Shown: positions 11,356-23,459 of the stretch, piece after piece | How positions within the stretch are numbered: the first letter of the stretch is position 1 | Layout: each line of letters opens with the position of its first letter | Assembly (NCBI GenBank): GCA_037367405.1 | Contig: JAZKJV010004137.1 | Location: 1,054,001-1,118,000 of the forward strand | Reading direction: 5' to 3' | Length of the DNA stretch: 64,000 nucleotides | From: Ottelia alismoides | Lineage: Eukaryota; Streptophyta; Magnoliopsida; Alismatales; Hydrocharitaceae | Position numbers and translations under genes: made by a program | Notes under the pieces: model-generated | Databases searched by the model: none | The model's input: the letters and a program-made list of their open reading frames with translations, nothing else | What the model was told of the DNA's origin: nothing

Positions 11356-11698
11356 AAAGAAAAAGAGATGATCATCTCACAGTATTGAAGAAGATATCAC
11401 GCATTTATATCGATGACAGTGAACAAGTATCTATTGATTGTGCATCCATAAATTTGCTTATTCAAGAATATGAGACACCACAAAATATTGCAATAATTCC
11501 TTAAACGTAATGCTCTTATCAATGTTCTTCTTTTGGTGATTCAACACATTTATTATTTTAAATTATTTGAATAATAAGCTTGTGTATGTATACAGGAAAT
11601 GACTATCACATGTGGTCGAGGTCCTAGGTGTTCACGCTAGGATGATCGTCATACCCCGGACCCCAGTTGTATAATTTCATATATGTATACATTGTTAT
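11356..11698 (+). other. Spacer between the two CACTA genes
   Basis: Contains a short tail likely belonging to the transposase gene (up to a TAA near 11504) and the first part of the second gene, with intron-like sequence. No separate gene is visible. Confidence 0.4.
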
Positions 11699-13605
11699 AT
11701 GTTTATTTCAATTAAGAAAATTTTGTCTATAGGTGAACGTAAGGATGAGGTTGCGAAGCTTATCGCTTACATGCAAGAGAATGGTTTACAAGTCCCTCTA
11801 CAATATGTTCATTATATTCCTCAAATAGGGACACCTCCTAGTGTGACATACTCGTCAGCCCACATCACAGTCCTCCAGCCAGCAGCATAGTCCTCATGAG
11901 TCTGAGGGCCCTACACAGTGTATACCCTCTTAGCCGACCCGCCTCCTCCACCTCAGGATCCACGCAGGATCTTACAGTTTTTACGTGACGGGTATTTCCA
12001 ACACATACTTATTCTTTTATTGAATTTTTAGGTAGAACATTATTCACAGTTATGCTTTATCTATAATTCTATAAAATCGATTTGAATATATAGGTATACT
12101 CTTGATCATCAGCATGTAGTGGCTCGGGCGCTTAGTAAGGCCTTCCGCTCCATGCAAGATTGTTCAGACTACAGATGGAGTTGCATGACTCCCTATGAAC
12201 AGGAGAGAATTTTGAATGGTGTCTTTGTAAGAACTATTTTGAAGGAATCATTTTATTTTTTAATTATACAATTGATTATTAGTAACCAAAATTTGAATTG
12301 TAGAATTTGTTTGCTTTACCATCGGGCAACACAAAAGAAATGTATCAGCAAGCCCTGGTGAAATTAGCAATAGATCGTGTCAAAGACAATGTTACATGGC
12401 AAGAAAAGCTACAATTAAAAAGATTGATGATGTGGAAGATTGGGAGAGGGCAAAAACATGTGGTCTATCATGGTGCACTCCAGAGAGGTGGAGACGTTAT
12501 TGCGATATCTTTACTCAAGAAACTTTTCAAAAACGTCTGAAGCGGGGAAGACAAATAGGAGGAAGCAGTCAATCAGATCCACTAGTGGATCAAAACGTTT
12601 TGGTACTCTGAGGATTGAAATGGTATGTACAAGTTTTTGTACTTTTTTAAGTTTCAACTTTTACTGATGATTAACATATGGACAATAATAGTGTGTTGCT
12701 GACAATCACCCCCCATCATTGGAAAAATGGTGGACTACTAGGCATACAAGTGGGGGTGATTGGTCTACACCTGAGGTGAAGGCGGTGATGGTATGCATAC
12801 TACTGCTGCTATAAATCTATAGTTGTTTGGTATATAACGAAGAGGATTCTCTTGTAGGATCGTTACAAGGAGTTGTATGTAGAAAGGGTCGGTAACCCAG
12901 AATCTGAAGGGGAGGTGGGCTTTGTTGCCAGCTTATGGTAAGAAGTCCTTAAAGAGCGTGAAGTGGGACCTAATATAAGGCATACTTTGGGTGTTTTGCC
13001 ACCCAAGTTCTCATCCTCTTCTGATTCTATTGGAGCATCCACTTATTTGGGGAAGACATAAATGTATAACACTTCAACATCTCAGTCAGGGGTATCTGAG
13101 GATGACTTTAGACAACTATCACAAGCTGTGAATTCACTGGTATCCACAGCTGGTACCATGTCTTCTGGATTGCAAAATTTATCTTCTGCAATGCTCTCTT
13201 TGAAGGAGGACGTAAATTATTTAAGGTATGTCTTATACTGTAATTTATGTTTTAGTACATACATTTATTCATCTTTCTAAATATTTTTGCAATGAATGAC
13301 TTATTTTTCTTCTTACAACTAATAGGACTATAATTCCAAAAGTTCATGTGGCGGAGGATGAGAGCGAAGAGGAGGATGGAGAGGAGGATGGAGACGAGGA
13401 CGAAGACGATACCACCGCATATAGAGTCCCGCATCGCAAAGAAGTTGTAATCTCGAAACCTACAGAAAATAGAAAGTGCCCCAAAAAAGGACAAAGACAA
13501 GAAGAACAAGGGGATGAAAAAGGTAAAGGAAGGTGTTTTTTTGGTATGGAGGAAAAGAAAGTTTTTATGACAGAATCTCGTAATGTTAAGAACTTTAGTG
13601 TCTAA
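11699..13605 (+). pseudogene. Second CACTA gene, Transposase_24-type (TNP1/Ptta-like)
   Basis: The second protein of plant CACTA elements is thought to bind subterminal repeats. Exon-like blocks in order: 11730-11890 (ERKDEVAKLIAYMQENG), about 12094-12225 (LDHQHVVARALSKAFRSM, YRWSCMTPYEQERI), 12304-12620 containing the family signature in which a Trp-rich stretch is followed by KTNRRKQ and SGSKRFGTLR, 12700-12790 (WWTTRHTSGGDW), 12850-13060, then a Ser/Gly-rich segment (13062-13225) and an acidic tail (EDESEEEDGEEDGDEDED from 13351). Separating gaps look like introns with GT/AG ends. The frame changes near 12430-12530, so this copy is probably defective, though exact exon borders are my estimate. 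Confidence 0.7.
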
Positions 13606-13990
13606 ATGTAATTCATGAACTTGTAGTTTTTATTTCCTGAACTTGTAGCTTTATATTATCATGAACTTGTATCTAACTTTCTATTGTCTTCAACTAATAG
13701 GTACGTGTCTTGATCTTTTAGCATTTTAACTTTAGCTTTGTATAGTCTTCAACTTGTAGTTGTTAGTCATGTCTTGAATGTGTACCTTTCTATTGTTTTG
13801 AACTTTTAGCTTTATACAGGAAAGATTGATTTTTCTTAAAGATGATTATATTTAATTGTAACTACAGTTAACAGGTTGATTATATTATAATATTGATTGG
13901 AGGATCTCAAGAAGCTTGGTTGATTATATTATACTACATGGGAATCATATACTCTACAGTTGGCTGCAGGTTATTTTTTTATCGAGATAG
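13606..13990 (+). repeat. Degenerate GAACTTGTAG repeats in the CACTA 3' untranslated region
   Basis: A motif close to GAACTTGTAGCTTTATATT recurs, with variation, at 13607, 13639, 13661, 13748 and 13800, making an irregular array after the second gene. No coding potential. Confidence 0.55.
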
Positions 13991-14460
13991 CAGAGTTTGC
14001 GACTACTCGGCTACTATTTGGTTACCACTGTAGTAGCAAAATGGTAGTCGTATGATTGCATAAATAACATCTGCTACTACATTACGACTAACTCACCACT
14101 ACCATAGTAGTAAAGTAGTAGTAACATGGTCGTTATTATAAATGCAGTGGCGGCAAAATAATATGTAGGTAGTCGTGAAAATTCTCACCTGTGGTGGCCA
14201 TATGGTCGCAATATGGTGTGTCTTTAGTCAGAGTTAAACCAAAATTTGACACTACACTATGACTATATAGCGACTACAAACGACTACATCTTGCTACCAC
14301 CTTACGACTAAATGGTGGTCGCAGATAGTTTGTGACCCTCTTGGCCCGACCACATATTTTTCTACTAAATGTGGTCGCAATAGGGTATTGCGACTACGTT
14401 GGCACCAACAGGTCCCTACGTTACCACCACATGTGCGGTCGCAAAAACAACATTTTCTTA
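13991..14460. repeat. CACTA right subterminal repeats
   Basis: Dense cluster of GCGACTA, CGACTAC, TAGTCG and related motifs in both orientations, mirroring those at the left end; presumed transposase-binding sites of the En/Spm type. Confidence 0.8.
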
Positions 14461-14465
14461 TAGTG
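14436..14465 (-). repeat. CACTA right terminal inverted repeat
   Basis: Read on the minus strand it starts CACTATAAGAAAATG and ends TTTTTGCGACCG, mirroring 4715-4744. It is followed directly by the AGG target duplication. Confidence 0.93.
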
Positions 14466-16428
14466 AGGGTTCTAACACAAAATGTACAAGAAAAGTAAAT
14501 GAATCATGGATTCATCAGAGATCCAGCTCCAGGTCAACACACTTCCATGAGCTTCCAAGTCCCCATCGATGGGACCTGGATCTTCTTGAACCCTCCATCA
14601 GTTGCGGAACACATACATGAAGCATCAGAGCATCTCAACAGCAATGGAGGTGGCTAGAGTCTCGCAAGGGGCTGGATTGAAGCTCATCCAAGAGTTGTTC
14701 TTCTTCTGTTCTTTCAAGACCCTTTTGTATCGTTGAATGAAGAACGCTCACTAGCTTTGATCAGTACTGTTGGATCAAGTCCTCCATCAACCAATGGATC
14801 TATCTAAGGATCTAATCAGGGATGCACGTCAACAAACCGGTATTGGTGGATCAGGGTTGTCGATCATCTTAAGTAATGCACGAAGGACCATTGATTGGTG
14901 CGTGGATGGGTATATTTCAATGACAATCCTCCAAAATTTTGTTTTTGTATTTAGTCCAAAAATTTCTAAAACATGTGTAATAGGTTTGTAATATTTGCAT
15001 ATTGGACCTCAAACTTTCATTTTTTTTCCACTTTAGTCGAGTGCCATGATAGCTCACGTGCATGCGTGTGTGAGTTGGTGGGCATTTTGCATGGATCCCC
15101 TCTAAGTTGTATGTATTTTAATTTGGTTCTAAAACTTTGAATATCAGTAAAAAATATTTTTGATAAATTGCATACTTGGACTTGAAGTTTCTGTTATTTA
15201 CATTTATAACCCCGCCAAGTGCATATTGTTTTTAAATGCATGTATATTGCATGGATGCCCTTGGATCTTATGAATGTGTTATTGAATGCCATGAAACTTC
15301 AAAAAATTGGAAATAGTTCTGTGTATTATTGATTTAATTTGTGCTTGTACTTTAATTATTAACAGTGCCATCTTTCATCAAAAAAATATAGGAAAATTAT
15401 ATTAAGTGTGTGGAACCATATTTTATCACATATATTTTTTGCAAGACAATTAATTTTTTTTTCCTCTTTATAAAAATTCAAAAAATGCATTTTCTCATGT
15501 TTAGTATTTAAAAATAAAAAAAAATATAAAATATTTTGAAAATTCCAAAAAAATCATGTAGGCTTATTTTGTTATATTTTATCTTATGTACTAGCAGTTT
15601 TGAAAAATATTCAGTAAAACTTATAAAAATTGCAAAACACATAAAATATCATAAAAATTCTATAAAATATTAGAAAAATCACAAAAATATGTGTTAACTA
15701 TCTAATTCTTTACATTATCTAGTATTTATAAAATTTTATTTTGGGCTCAATCTAATTTGATAGATATTTATTAAGTCCATTTCAAGTTATTGGATTTTTT
15801 GTTTGGTTAATTTTTGTGCATTTCCTTATTTAAAAATACATAAAAATTCTAAAAAATTACCCAAAAATAATCAAAGAAGAGAAAATTTTATAAAACCTAA
15901 AATAAATTATTTTGAAAATTTTATGTTTTATTGTTCATATTTTTAAATTTAAAAAATAACCATTTCAAGTATACTACTTATATACTTATATATTAGTACC
16001 TATATTACTATATGCCATTTCTTTAAAATAAAAAGTAGAAAATTGGAAAATCAAAATCATATATATATATATATATATATATTAAAATCCACAAAAACAT
16101 CTCAAAATAAAAAAACATAAAATTTTCCTAAGTAGCCCATTCATCTTTACTCTACTCAGCATGCTCTTTGTGGTTTGACCTCTACTGGTTGTCATTATAC
16201 ATCTTTTATAGAGTTTAAAATAATATTTAGCTCACTTGTTTACATTGTTTCATTATCATTGTGGGTTAGTTGTTGTTGATCATCGCTTGGTTCGGGTATC
16301 GAGTATCATGGGAGCGACCGACACAATGATTGTTGGATCCGACTTGTCAGACACGGCAGGACCTCCAAGACATATGTTAGGTACCCCATTCTCAGCAAGA
16401 CAACAGGAACTCTCTTATAGATGATAGT
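14466..16428. other. LTR-like and AT-rich sequence, no gene
   Basis: Begins with the right AGG target duplication. Bases 14470-14930 are of balanced composition; 14930-16140 are AT-rich with stretches (TTGGACCTCAAACTTTC and similar) in the style of R/U5 regions of gypsy LTRs, and include an (AT)12 run. A frame at 16236-16424 has no recognised domain. I infer old LTR sequence in plus orientation; no borders are visible. Confidence 0.35.
16059..16082. repeat. (AT)12 microsatellite
   Basis: Twelve uninterrupted AT units. Confidence 0.95.
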
Positions 16429-16519
16429 TTACAATATAGGCATACCATGGGAATGAGACGAAAGACAGGATTGCCTCAGCTAGAAAAGTTTCAGTAATGG
16501 GCAAAATAGTCTCGTTAGT

Positions 16520-17156
16520 TGCATCCACATCAGAAATTCTGAAAAGGTGATCTGCCACCACATTTTTATTCCAGGTTTATTTCGTATTTCTAAATCAAAC
16601 TCCTGGAGTAGAAAGATCCAATGTATGAGATGAGGTTTACCATCCTTCTTATTATGTTAATATCTGGTGGTAGAGTGGTCATATAAACAATAACCTTTGA
16701 TCTAAGTAAATAAGATATGCATTTTTACAGAGCAAACACAATTGCTAGTAGCTCTTTCTCTATAATCGTGCAATTTCTTTAGGCCTCATCTAATGTTATG
16801 CTAGAATAATGAATAGCAAACAATAATCCATCCCTCCTTTCTCCTAACACATGCCTAATTGCAAAATCTGATGCATCTGTCATGATCTCAAATGGAAGAG
16901 ACCAAACAGGTTGATGTAGGATAGGTGCATGAGTGACTAAATCATTCAACTGATTGAAGGCTTGGAGAACTTTTTCATTAATGACGAAATCTATCCCCTT
17001 GCCTAGCAATTTGGTAAGAGATCGAGCAATCTTGTTGAAGTCTTTAATAAACCTTCTATAGAAACCAACATGCCCAAGGAATGACCTCACATTTCTAATT
17101 GTTCTAGGTGGCTCAAGTTTGAAAATCACATACACCATTGCCATGTCGACCTCCAT
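16520..17156 (-). pseudogene. Gypsy RNase H domain and RT C-terminus
   Basis: Minus-strand frame 16779-17156 carries the RT end motif RSFLGHVGFYRRFIKDFNK, the connection region and the RNase H start (MTDASDFAIRHVLGERRDG). The RNase H end follows at 16640-16500 in other frames ([17 protein letters not shown], then a DHL-type segment), so the domain is frameshifted. RNase H would degrade the RNA of the RNA-DNA hybrid. Stops at 16785 and further down rule out function. Confidence 0.85.
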
Positions 17157-17850
17157 ACCTCATTTGGAGATGACATGACCTAATACAATCCCATCAATGA
17201 CCATGAAGTGACTCTTCTCCCATGAGAGCACCAAATTAACTTTACAACATATTTGAAGTACTCGGTCCAAATAGGCAATCCATGTATCAAAGTTATCTCT
17301 GTAGACCAAGAAATATCCATGAAAACCTCAAGGAAACTACCCACCATGTTAGGAAAATGGCCAGCATATACCCTTGGAATGTAGTTGGGGCATTGCACAA
17401 TACAAAGGGTATCCAACGAAATGCATAGGTCTCAAGTGGACAAGTAAAAGTAGTTTTCTCTTAGGCTTCAGGAGCGATCGTAACCTGATTGTATCTGGAG
17501 TACCCATACAAGAAATAGAAATACTTTTTCAATGCCAGTCTTTCAACTATCTGATCAATGAATGGCAATAGGAAATGATCTTTCTCAGTAGTTAAGTACA
17601 TGCATCTGTAATCCACATAGAAACACCAAGAAGTAGGTTTTCATGACAGAATATCCTCTCCCATGTCATTTGTTATAATTGTAATTCTAGATTTCTTCGC
17701 ACCCACATGTAATGGACTTACCCATTTTGAATCAGAGATGGGATAGATGAAACCTGCATCACACCATTTTGTTATTTCCTTTATGACAACATCCCGGAGA
17801 TTAGTATTCAAATGATGTTGAAATTCATGGGACAGCTTGTTGTCTTATTC
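17157..17850 (-). pseudogene. Gypsy reverse transcriptase, frameshifted
   Basis: Minus-strand pieces include VDYR and KDHFLLPFIDQIVERLA near 17620-17520, the YSRYNQVTIAPEA block, and FRWIPFVLCNAPTTFQGYM near 17420-17370. The catalytic F-M-D-D block lies at about 17305-17320 and is altered: the frame reads FMDI and then shifts, consistent with loss of one base in or next to the active-site codons. A TGA follows near 17160. Reverse transcriptase activity is therefore lost. Confidence 0.85.
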
Positions 17851-18373
17851 TAAGTAGATGAGCACAATGATCGGTTTAAACCATAGATTTCTGAAATTTT
17901 CCAGCCTATTGACTGGCGGTTCATATCTAGAACCTCAAGTAAACAATATTCTTGATCTTTGGTCAGTTTTGCATTGATAATGTCTGAAAGCATGTTTGGC
18001 TCGCCCTCAAGGAAGGCATACTTTAAATTTGATGGTAATGGTTTGAGCTCTGGTGAGGTCTGAATCAGCTCTGTAGTAGCCTCTGAAACTACCATGGTGG
18101 TCGATGTCTGATCTGTCAATTGTGTATTGTCCACAAGGTTACTTTCGACACTGCATATAATGTCTCATAAAGATCTGCAATGAAGTTGTCATACTCTGAT
18201 TGGGATAGATGATCATCAAATAAATCAATCAACCCATCAACAAACACCTCATCATCAATGGTAGGGGAAAACTCAATTTTCCTTCTTAGGCCCTCCTCTG
18301 TGGAGGGGAATTCTTGGGTCTCAAAATCATCGAAGAATAAAAGTTGTGCCTTTGATTTCTGCAAGAAAATCAC
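17850..18373 (-). pseudogene. Athila-like pre-RT linker region
   Basis: Frame 17850-18134 contains ELKPLPSNLKYAFLEGEPNM followed by an IGWKISEIYGLNRSLC motif, the well-conserved segment just before RT in Athila-like polyproteins. An acidic stretch at 18116-18373, in an overlapping frame, precedes it. Split by a frameshift near 18125. Confidence 0.8.
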
Positions 18374-18451
18374 AGTCTTTTATTTTGTGTGGTGTAAGAT
18401 CACTCTCATTTGATATGGACTCTTCTAGTTTCGATTCTGGAATCATATCTA

Positions 18452-18876
18452 TCACGACCTTATCACTGCTTGAGCGAAAGGAAACCAGTCAATGCCATAA
18501 TCAACTAATGCTTCTCCTGCTCTAAGAAGCGTCCATCCTAGTATGATTGGGGTACGGAGAAATGGTGTTGAGGTGCCCATATCTAGGATAATGAAGTTCA
18601 TTGGAAATTGCATTCCTTGTACTATGACGATGGCATCCTCCAAAATGCTTCTAGGCTGCTTAACTGATTGACCCGCAAACTACAGGATCATACTGGTTGA
18701 CTTGAGTAGTCTAACCCATGTTTTTTGAGTAGAGATGAAGGTAACAAATTGATAGAGGATCCACTTATAAGAAGTCTAGGGTCAAATTCTTGGGGAAATA
18801 TTTCACATATGATGAGAGGTGATCCCTTATCTTTCTTTTTGCTTGGGATATTGCTCATGGCATTCATAATGGCCAT
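18452..18876 (-). pseudogene. Gypsy aspartic protease remnant
   Basis: Frame 18688-18876 ends with ISGSSINLLPSSLLKKHGL, the flap region around the active site; the catalytic D-S/T-G is degraded (reads SGS). Frame 18452-18643 holds the second half (MQFPMNFIILDMG, RTPIILGWTLL). The protein would process the polyprotein. Missing catalytic Asp and a frame change between the halves mean it is dead. Confidence 0.75.
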
Positions 18877-19059
18877 GGTGAGGATGTGTTTTTTTGATCT
18901 ATTGTGTGTGTTCTTGCGGACTGACTTTTAGATGTAGACGCCTCTATCAGTCCTTTATTCATATATGTCATGTATTCAATGGCTTTTTAAAAAGGGAATT
19001 TCAAGTAAGATATTATATAAAATTTATATAATTGTAGGATCAACCAATGTTATTTTAAT

Positions 19060-20440
19060 TTTTTTTATTTTTTTGGATTTTTCATAGTAATAAGAAATGG
19101 AATATTTACATCACCAAAAGTATTGTTCTTATTTACATATGAATCATCTTGTACATGTGAATGACTAGAAGGGATATAGTCAATCACAACATGTGGAAAA
19201 ATAAATGCAGGAAATTTGGCTTCGTCAATCGACATGGGATCTACTGATGGTGCTGGCATCTCCTTGGCTTGCTCGGCTCGACCTTGGTTGTTATTATTTA
19301 TTGGTATTTTTGTCTTTGTTAATTTATTATATTTTCTGGTGGGCTGGTGCAGCTCCTCTTCCTTCTTTTTCTTCTTCACCCATACCTATTGTTGGATCGA
19401 CTAATGTAGAAGAAGATGACTCGGCATGTGAAGCTTTATTCTTTTCATTGGTGGTGGTAGATGGCAGCATGGTCCTACCACTCCTAAGAGTAATAGGATT
19501 AGATAACATAAATGAATTCATTATACCTAACTCGGTGGGTACAGGAGATACATTGCAAGCTATTTACTCTTTGCATTTAAAATTATTAGGACTCGCCTCA
19601 ACCTGCGTAGGAATGATGGTGTTCGCGGCGGTGAGGTCATCGAGCTTCTAACTCATCTCAGTAAGGTTGTTCACCAACTAAGCCAGGAAGTCTAGGGTTG
19701 AGTTCATGGGCAACCTCTAAGGATTTAGCATGCTGACCACATTGACTCTGGTAATATTGCTTAGGTTGTGACTGATAATTAAAGAATATGAATGGCAAGG
19801 ATACTATTAATGATAATGAGAAGGAATGAACTTGTTGTTGTGATTAGTAGATAGCTGATGATGATGAAATTGATATTGTCGGTACGCCGAATACTGGTAA
19901 CTCGGAGTCCATGTGTTGACTTGGTTCGAAGATTAGTTGTAAAGCCGGTTCTGCTGGGCATTCCTTCCACCATGATTTTGGTGGAATGGGCATGTAACCA
20001 TTGTTTGACCTCGACGGTGTCTGCTAGGATGGGTAAAAGGTTGTTTATTACTTAATATGCCATTCACAACCTGGATTTAGGGCGGAGGTGGAAAGAATGG
20101 CTCGACAAGTGTCGGGAGCTCGGGATGGTACACGACCATCTGTGTCTAGTGTTGTGGTGGTACCTGGTTGAGTATTTGCATGTAATAATACATGTGTTGA
20201 ACAGACTATGGCTACCCTAGACTCTGTTGTTGAGATTGTTCTTTCGGCTCAGCAGGAGTGTCAGCCGGTGCATGCATACACTAACAAGAATTGATGGTGC
20301 TGACCAGGAGATCCAACTACTTGGTGATCTGGTCGAGTTTATCCAAAGTCTTGGTTCTCTGCTCAATGGCAACGAGCATCTCTAAGTCTTGCTATCACTT
20401 ACCAATTATATCGACCAGAGACATGTGGTTCCCAATGATA
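19060..20440 (-). pseudogene. Gag C-terminus and linker, degenerate
   Basis: Minus frames here are short. Frame 19327-19521 holds NPITLRSGRTM, the LRSGR/LRSGK motif that marks the gag-protease linker in Athila-like elements, followed by Ser/Glu-rich sequence; 19065-19379 is Lys/Pro-rich. Bases 19650-20440 appear to be Gln/Tyr-rich gag tail broken by many stops. Confidence 0.6.
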
Positions 20441-21960
20441 CTGAGATTAGAACTCCAACACTATCCTCTTCTTGTGAAGCCGCCATATTAACAGACTTGT
20501 AAAGGATCTACAGTTTCTTTTGAAATGCATAAGACGAAAATAATGCGATTGATCCCTCAACCATCTCCTCAAAAATTTGCCAATCGACATCTTCATCCTT
20601 ATTGAAATGGGATCCACTACAGGTGGCATCCACCATATTATGGTTGTCTTGATTCAACTCGTCGAAAATATTCTGGATCAGGCTGGTCTTTGGAATATCA
20701 TGGTGTGGGCACTTCTCCTGTAAGTCCTTGAAACATTCACATGCCTCATGAATAGGCTCATGTGCTAGCTATGAGAAGTTAGAAATGAGGCTCTCATTTG
20801 ATTAAGATGACCAAAAGGATAATACATGTGTAGGAAGGTAGACTCCAGTGCCTCCCAAGTCGTCACCTCCTACCCAAGATGGTCGTTCCAACACAGAGCC
20901 TTATCTGGAAGGCCAAACAGGAGGGTTGTCATCTTAACTACCTCTAACGGAATGCTGGGGTAGTGCATGGAACCCCTTATGTGATTTAATTTCTCCAAGT
21001 GAATATAGGGTTCTTCATATGTGTTGCCATGAAAGATAGGCAACAGGAGAGAAATTGTGACTTTAGCTTAAAATATATGTGGATCTGCAGAATGTTGATC
21101 CACTCAGTTACTTGACCAGCAACGGGATTATAGGTTTCCTTAAGTGTAGGCTTCGGTGCCTCTCTCTTATACTCCTCTTCTCCATGGTGTTCACCTGCTT
21201 AGAAATCAACTCCATTATGATGGTTCTCTCCTCCTCCTCCTCCTCGATTTTTCTGATTCCTCCTCATCTCCATTAACGTGTACTAGAAAGCGGCTTGAGA
21301 ATTGGCTTGCTCAGACAACTAATGTTGTATCATCTATATGGAGGTGAGCATCTGTGCATTGACCTCGTTTTGGTCAAACTGTTTCCCCTTCCCTTTCTGA
21401 GGATCCATCTCACTGTCAGAATCTGGTGAGGTGAAATCCGAATCGAGTTCTAGGTCTGCAATGGTAAAGATGCCCCGATCAGTCTTGAAATATGCACCAT
21501 GTGTAAACAAGATTTCAGAATTAGGGTCAATTTTGAACTTTATAAAGTGGGGATGTGTATGGATATATGTCGATCTTCATCCAAAACAGAATGAGTTTGG
21601 GACAAGAGTGATCCTAATTTATTTGAGGTAGAAGAAGCCGGGAGTCCCGAGAGCAATTCACAAAGTCTGATCCGGTCTCTCTAGAATGACCCTGAATTAT
21701 TGGAAATGTCAGAATCAAGAAATCGATGTGGTGTCTACGGAGTCTGGACTAAACCATCCCTGCTCTGCCATCTTGAGAAACAGAAGGGAAGAGATAAGGA
21801 ATAATGAGCATAGACATCAACGAAGAATAAAGTGATGAGGAACAAAAATGAAGAAGGCCCATAAATGGGGGGATGCAAAGAAGTGATAGAAATAAGTGTA
21901 GAAATAAGGCGCAAGTGCTTGATTTTTCTTTTGATCTTGACCCTAACCTAAAATTCAAAC
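20440..21960 (-). pseudogene. Retrotransposon gag, broken
   Basis: On the minus strand around 21030-20640 one reads, across stops, NPYIHLEKLNHIRG, SIPLEVVKMTTLLFGLPDKA, and then HHDIPKTSLIQNIFDELNQ and MVDATCSGS, which are the usual gag (capsid) motifs of plant Ty3/gypsy elements. A frame at 21749-21958 may be the N-terminus. Multiple in-frame stops. Confidence 0.75.
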
Positions 21961-23440
21961 ACGAAACGAGTGTGGGTTCACCAACTCAACTAGTGAAGTC
22001 ATGAAAGTTCAACTATTTATCTTGAGCATTTTTTTTATTTTTTAGGCAATTTTTTAAGCTTAGCTTAGCACTACCCCTATATGTGAGTGACTACTACCAG
22101 ACAAGCGTCATGTACTTCCCATTAACTTTGTAACCAGTAGCATGTACTTTTTAAAGGTCCTTGATATGGGTCTGGGTCCACTACTTAGCGAAAGAATTAG
22201 AGGAAGGAAGATGATATAACAAATCAAATACTTCTCCATTGCGGGTACTCGGATGTGGCACGATGAGATAGGGACCCACCATCACAGTTCCCCTATGCTC
22301 AATACTTCAGCCCTTATCCAAAAGTAGACTTGGTCCTACTCACCTATACACCAATAGAAGTGCTAATATTTCGTGAACACGATTGATAGTCAAAGCAGTA
22401 CATAGGTTGGGATTTGGGCTCTGATCCTTAAGGGTCATGACTCATACTGTCTGGATGGTACCTAAGAACAATGTGGGCTTTATGAACCTAATACAACGAA
22501 GACCATTAATTTAGTGTAATTATGGTCGAAGTTTTCTTACTAGTCCCTTTTTATGTTTGTCGATTTTTGCTTATTTTTCAATGCAATTCACCTAACAACT
22601 TTTCTGATTTATTTTTTATTAAAAACTAAGAAAGTTGGGGGAGAAGTCGGAAAAGCTGATGCGTGTAAAAATATGAATGCATGCACAGGATAGAAGGCGT
22701 ACCTTTCTTTAGCGGTCTACATGTAAAATTATATGCGTATTAAAAGGTAAACTAATCTTTATGCAGATGCAACGATGAAAGCATCCTAGATACAGGAACT
22801 GCTACTAGCGTGAAGCACAAATTATTTTGACTTAGTACAAGCTCAGATAATTATAAACACATGGAGATAATTAGGGTTTAGGATTTAATTTATCGAACAA
22901 GCAACCCTAGAGTCTATGGGCTCAATTAACAAAGATGTAAAATAGAAGAAAAGGATGAAAACACAAATCACAAGAAATAAAATAAAGAAAGAGAAAATGG
23001 GGAGAATAAAAGTGAGAAGGTGATGAAAATCACATAAAAACATATGGGGTCCCTAGATAAATAGACATCCGGTAAAATAGACCCAGCTAAGTCCAAGTGT
23101 CTTGAGTGTTTTGTAATATTATAATAATTTACAAATATCATTCTCTCACAAAAAATGAAACAAAAAACTAAATTAATATATGCCACTCTGCTCCTCTCGG
23201 TCTCTTGTCTTCATCGCTCTCTCCTGTTGGCTCGTGAAGAAGAAGCCTGCCTCTACCCAGCTTGGGTATGTCAGTCTCCTAGAAGATCATCCCTTGCTTT
23301 GCGGGCCCTCACAAAAAATTCAAACAAGAGAGTGATTAGAACATATTAATTAATTATCAAATAAAAATAAATAAAGAACAAATTGCACAAGATTAAACAA
23401 ATAGATAGTTATGTACAAACTACCCTAAACACAAACATTT
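21961..23440 (-). other. Athila-like non-coding leader
   Basis: No gene. The stretch shares recognisable phrases with the leaders at 53740-55205 and 60700-62135, for instance a purine-rich GAAGTCGGAAAAGCTGATGC-type segment near 22645, showing that the three elements are related. Transcription would run leftward from the LTR at 23462. Confidence 0.6.
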
Positions 23441-23459
23441 CTCCCCAACAATGGTGTCA
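23441..23459 (-). other. Primer-binding site, tRNA-Asp type, degenerate
   Basis: On the minus strand it reads TGACACCATTGTTGGGGAG, a decayed match to the complement of the plant tRNA-Asp 3' end (TGGCGCCGTTGCCGGGG). Two bases separate it from the LTR start (TG at 23462), exactly as in the elements at 55206 and 62136. Confidence 0.75.

Larger units (their letters stand above)
4715..14465 (+). mobile_element. CACTA (En/Spm-type) DNA transposon, 9.75 kb
   Basis: The element begins CACTAC and ends with TAGTG. The outermost 30 bases are inverted copies of each other with five mismatches, and the flanks carry a perfect 3-bp TSD (AGG at 4712-4714 and 14466-14468), as expected for CACTA superfamily transposition. 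Inside both ends are clusters of short GCGACTA/TAGTCGC-type motifs, the usual subterminal transposase-binding repeats. It encodes a TNP2-type transposase (8158-11355) followed by a Transposase_24-type gene (about 11700-13605), both broken by stops or frameshifts, so the copy is unlikely to be autonomous. The 5' third holds DNA not normal for such elements: captured-looking exons and a truncated LINE. Confidence 0.95.

Noticed and set aside
16236..16424. Small gene before the Athila-like remnant
   Set aside because: 62 codons, no domain, flanked by LTR-like sequence; start and end are not supported by any other signal.
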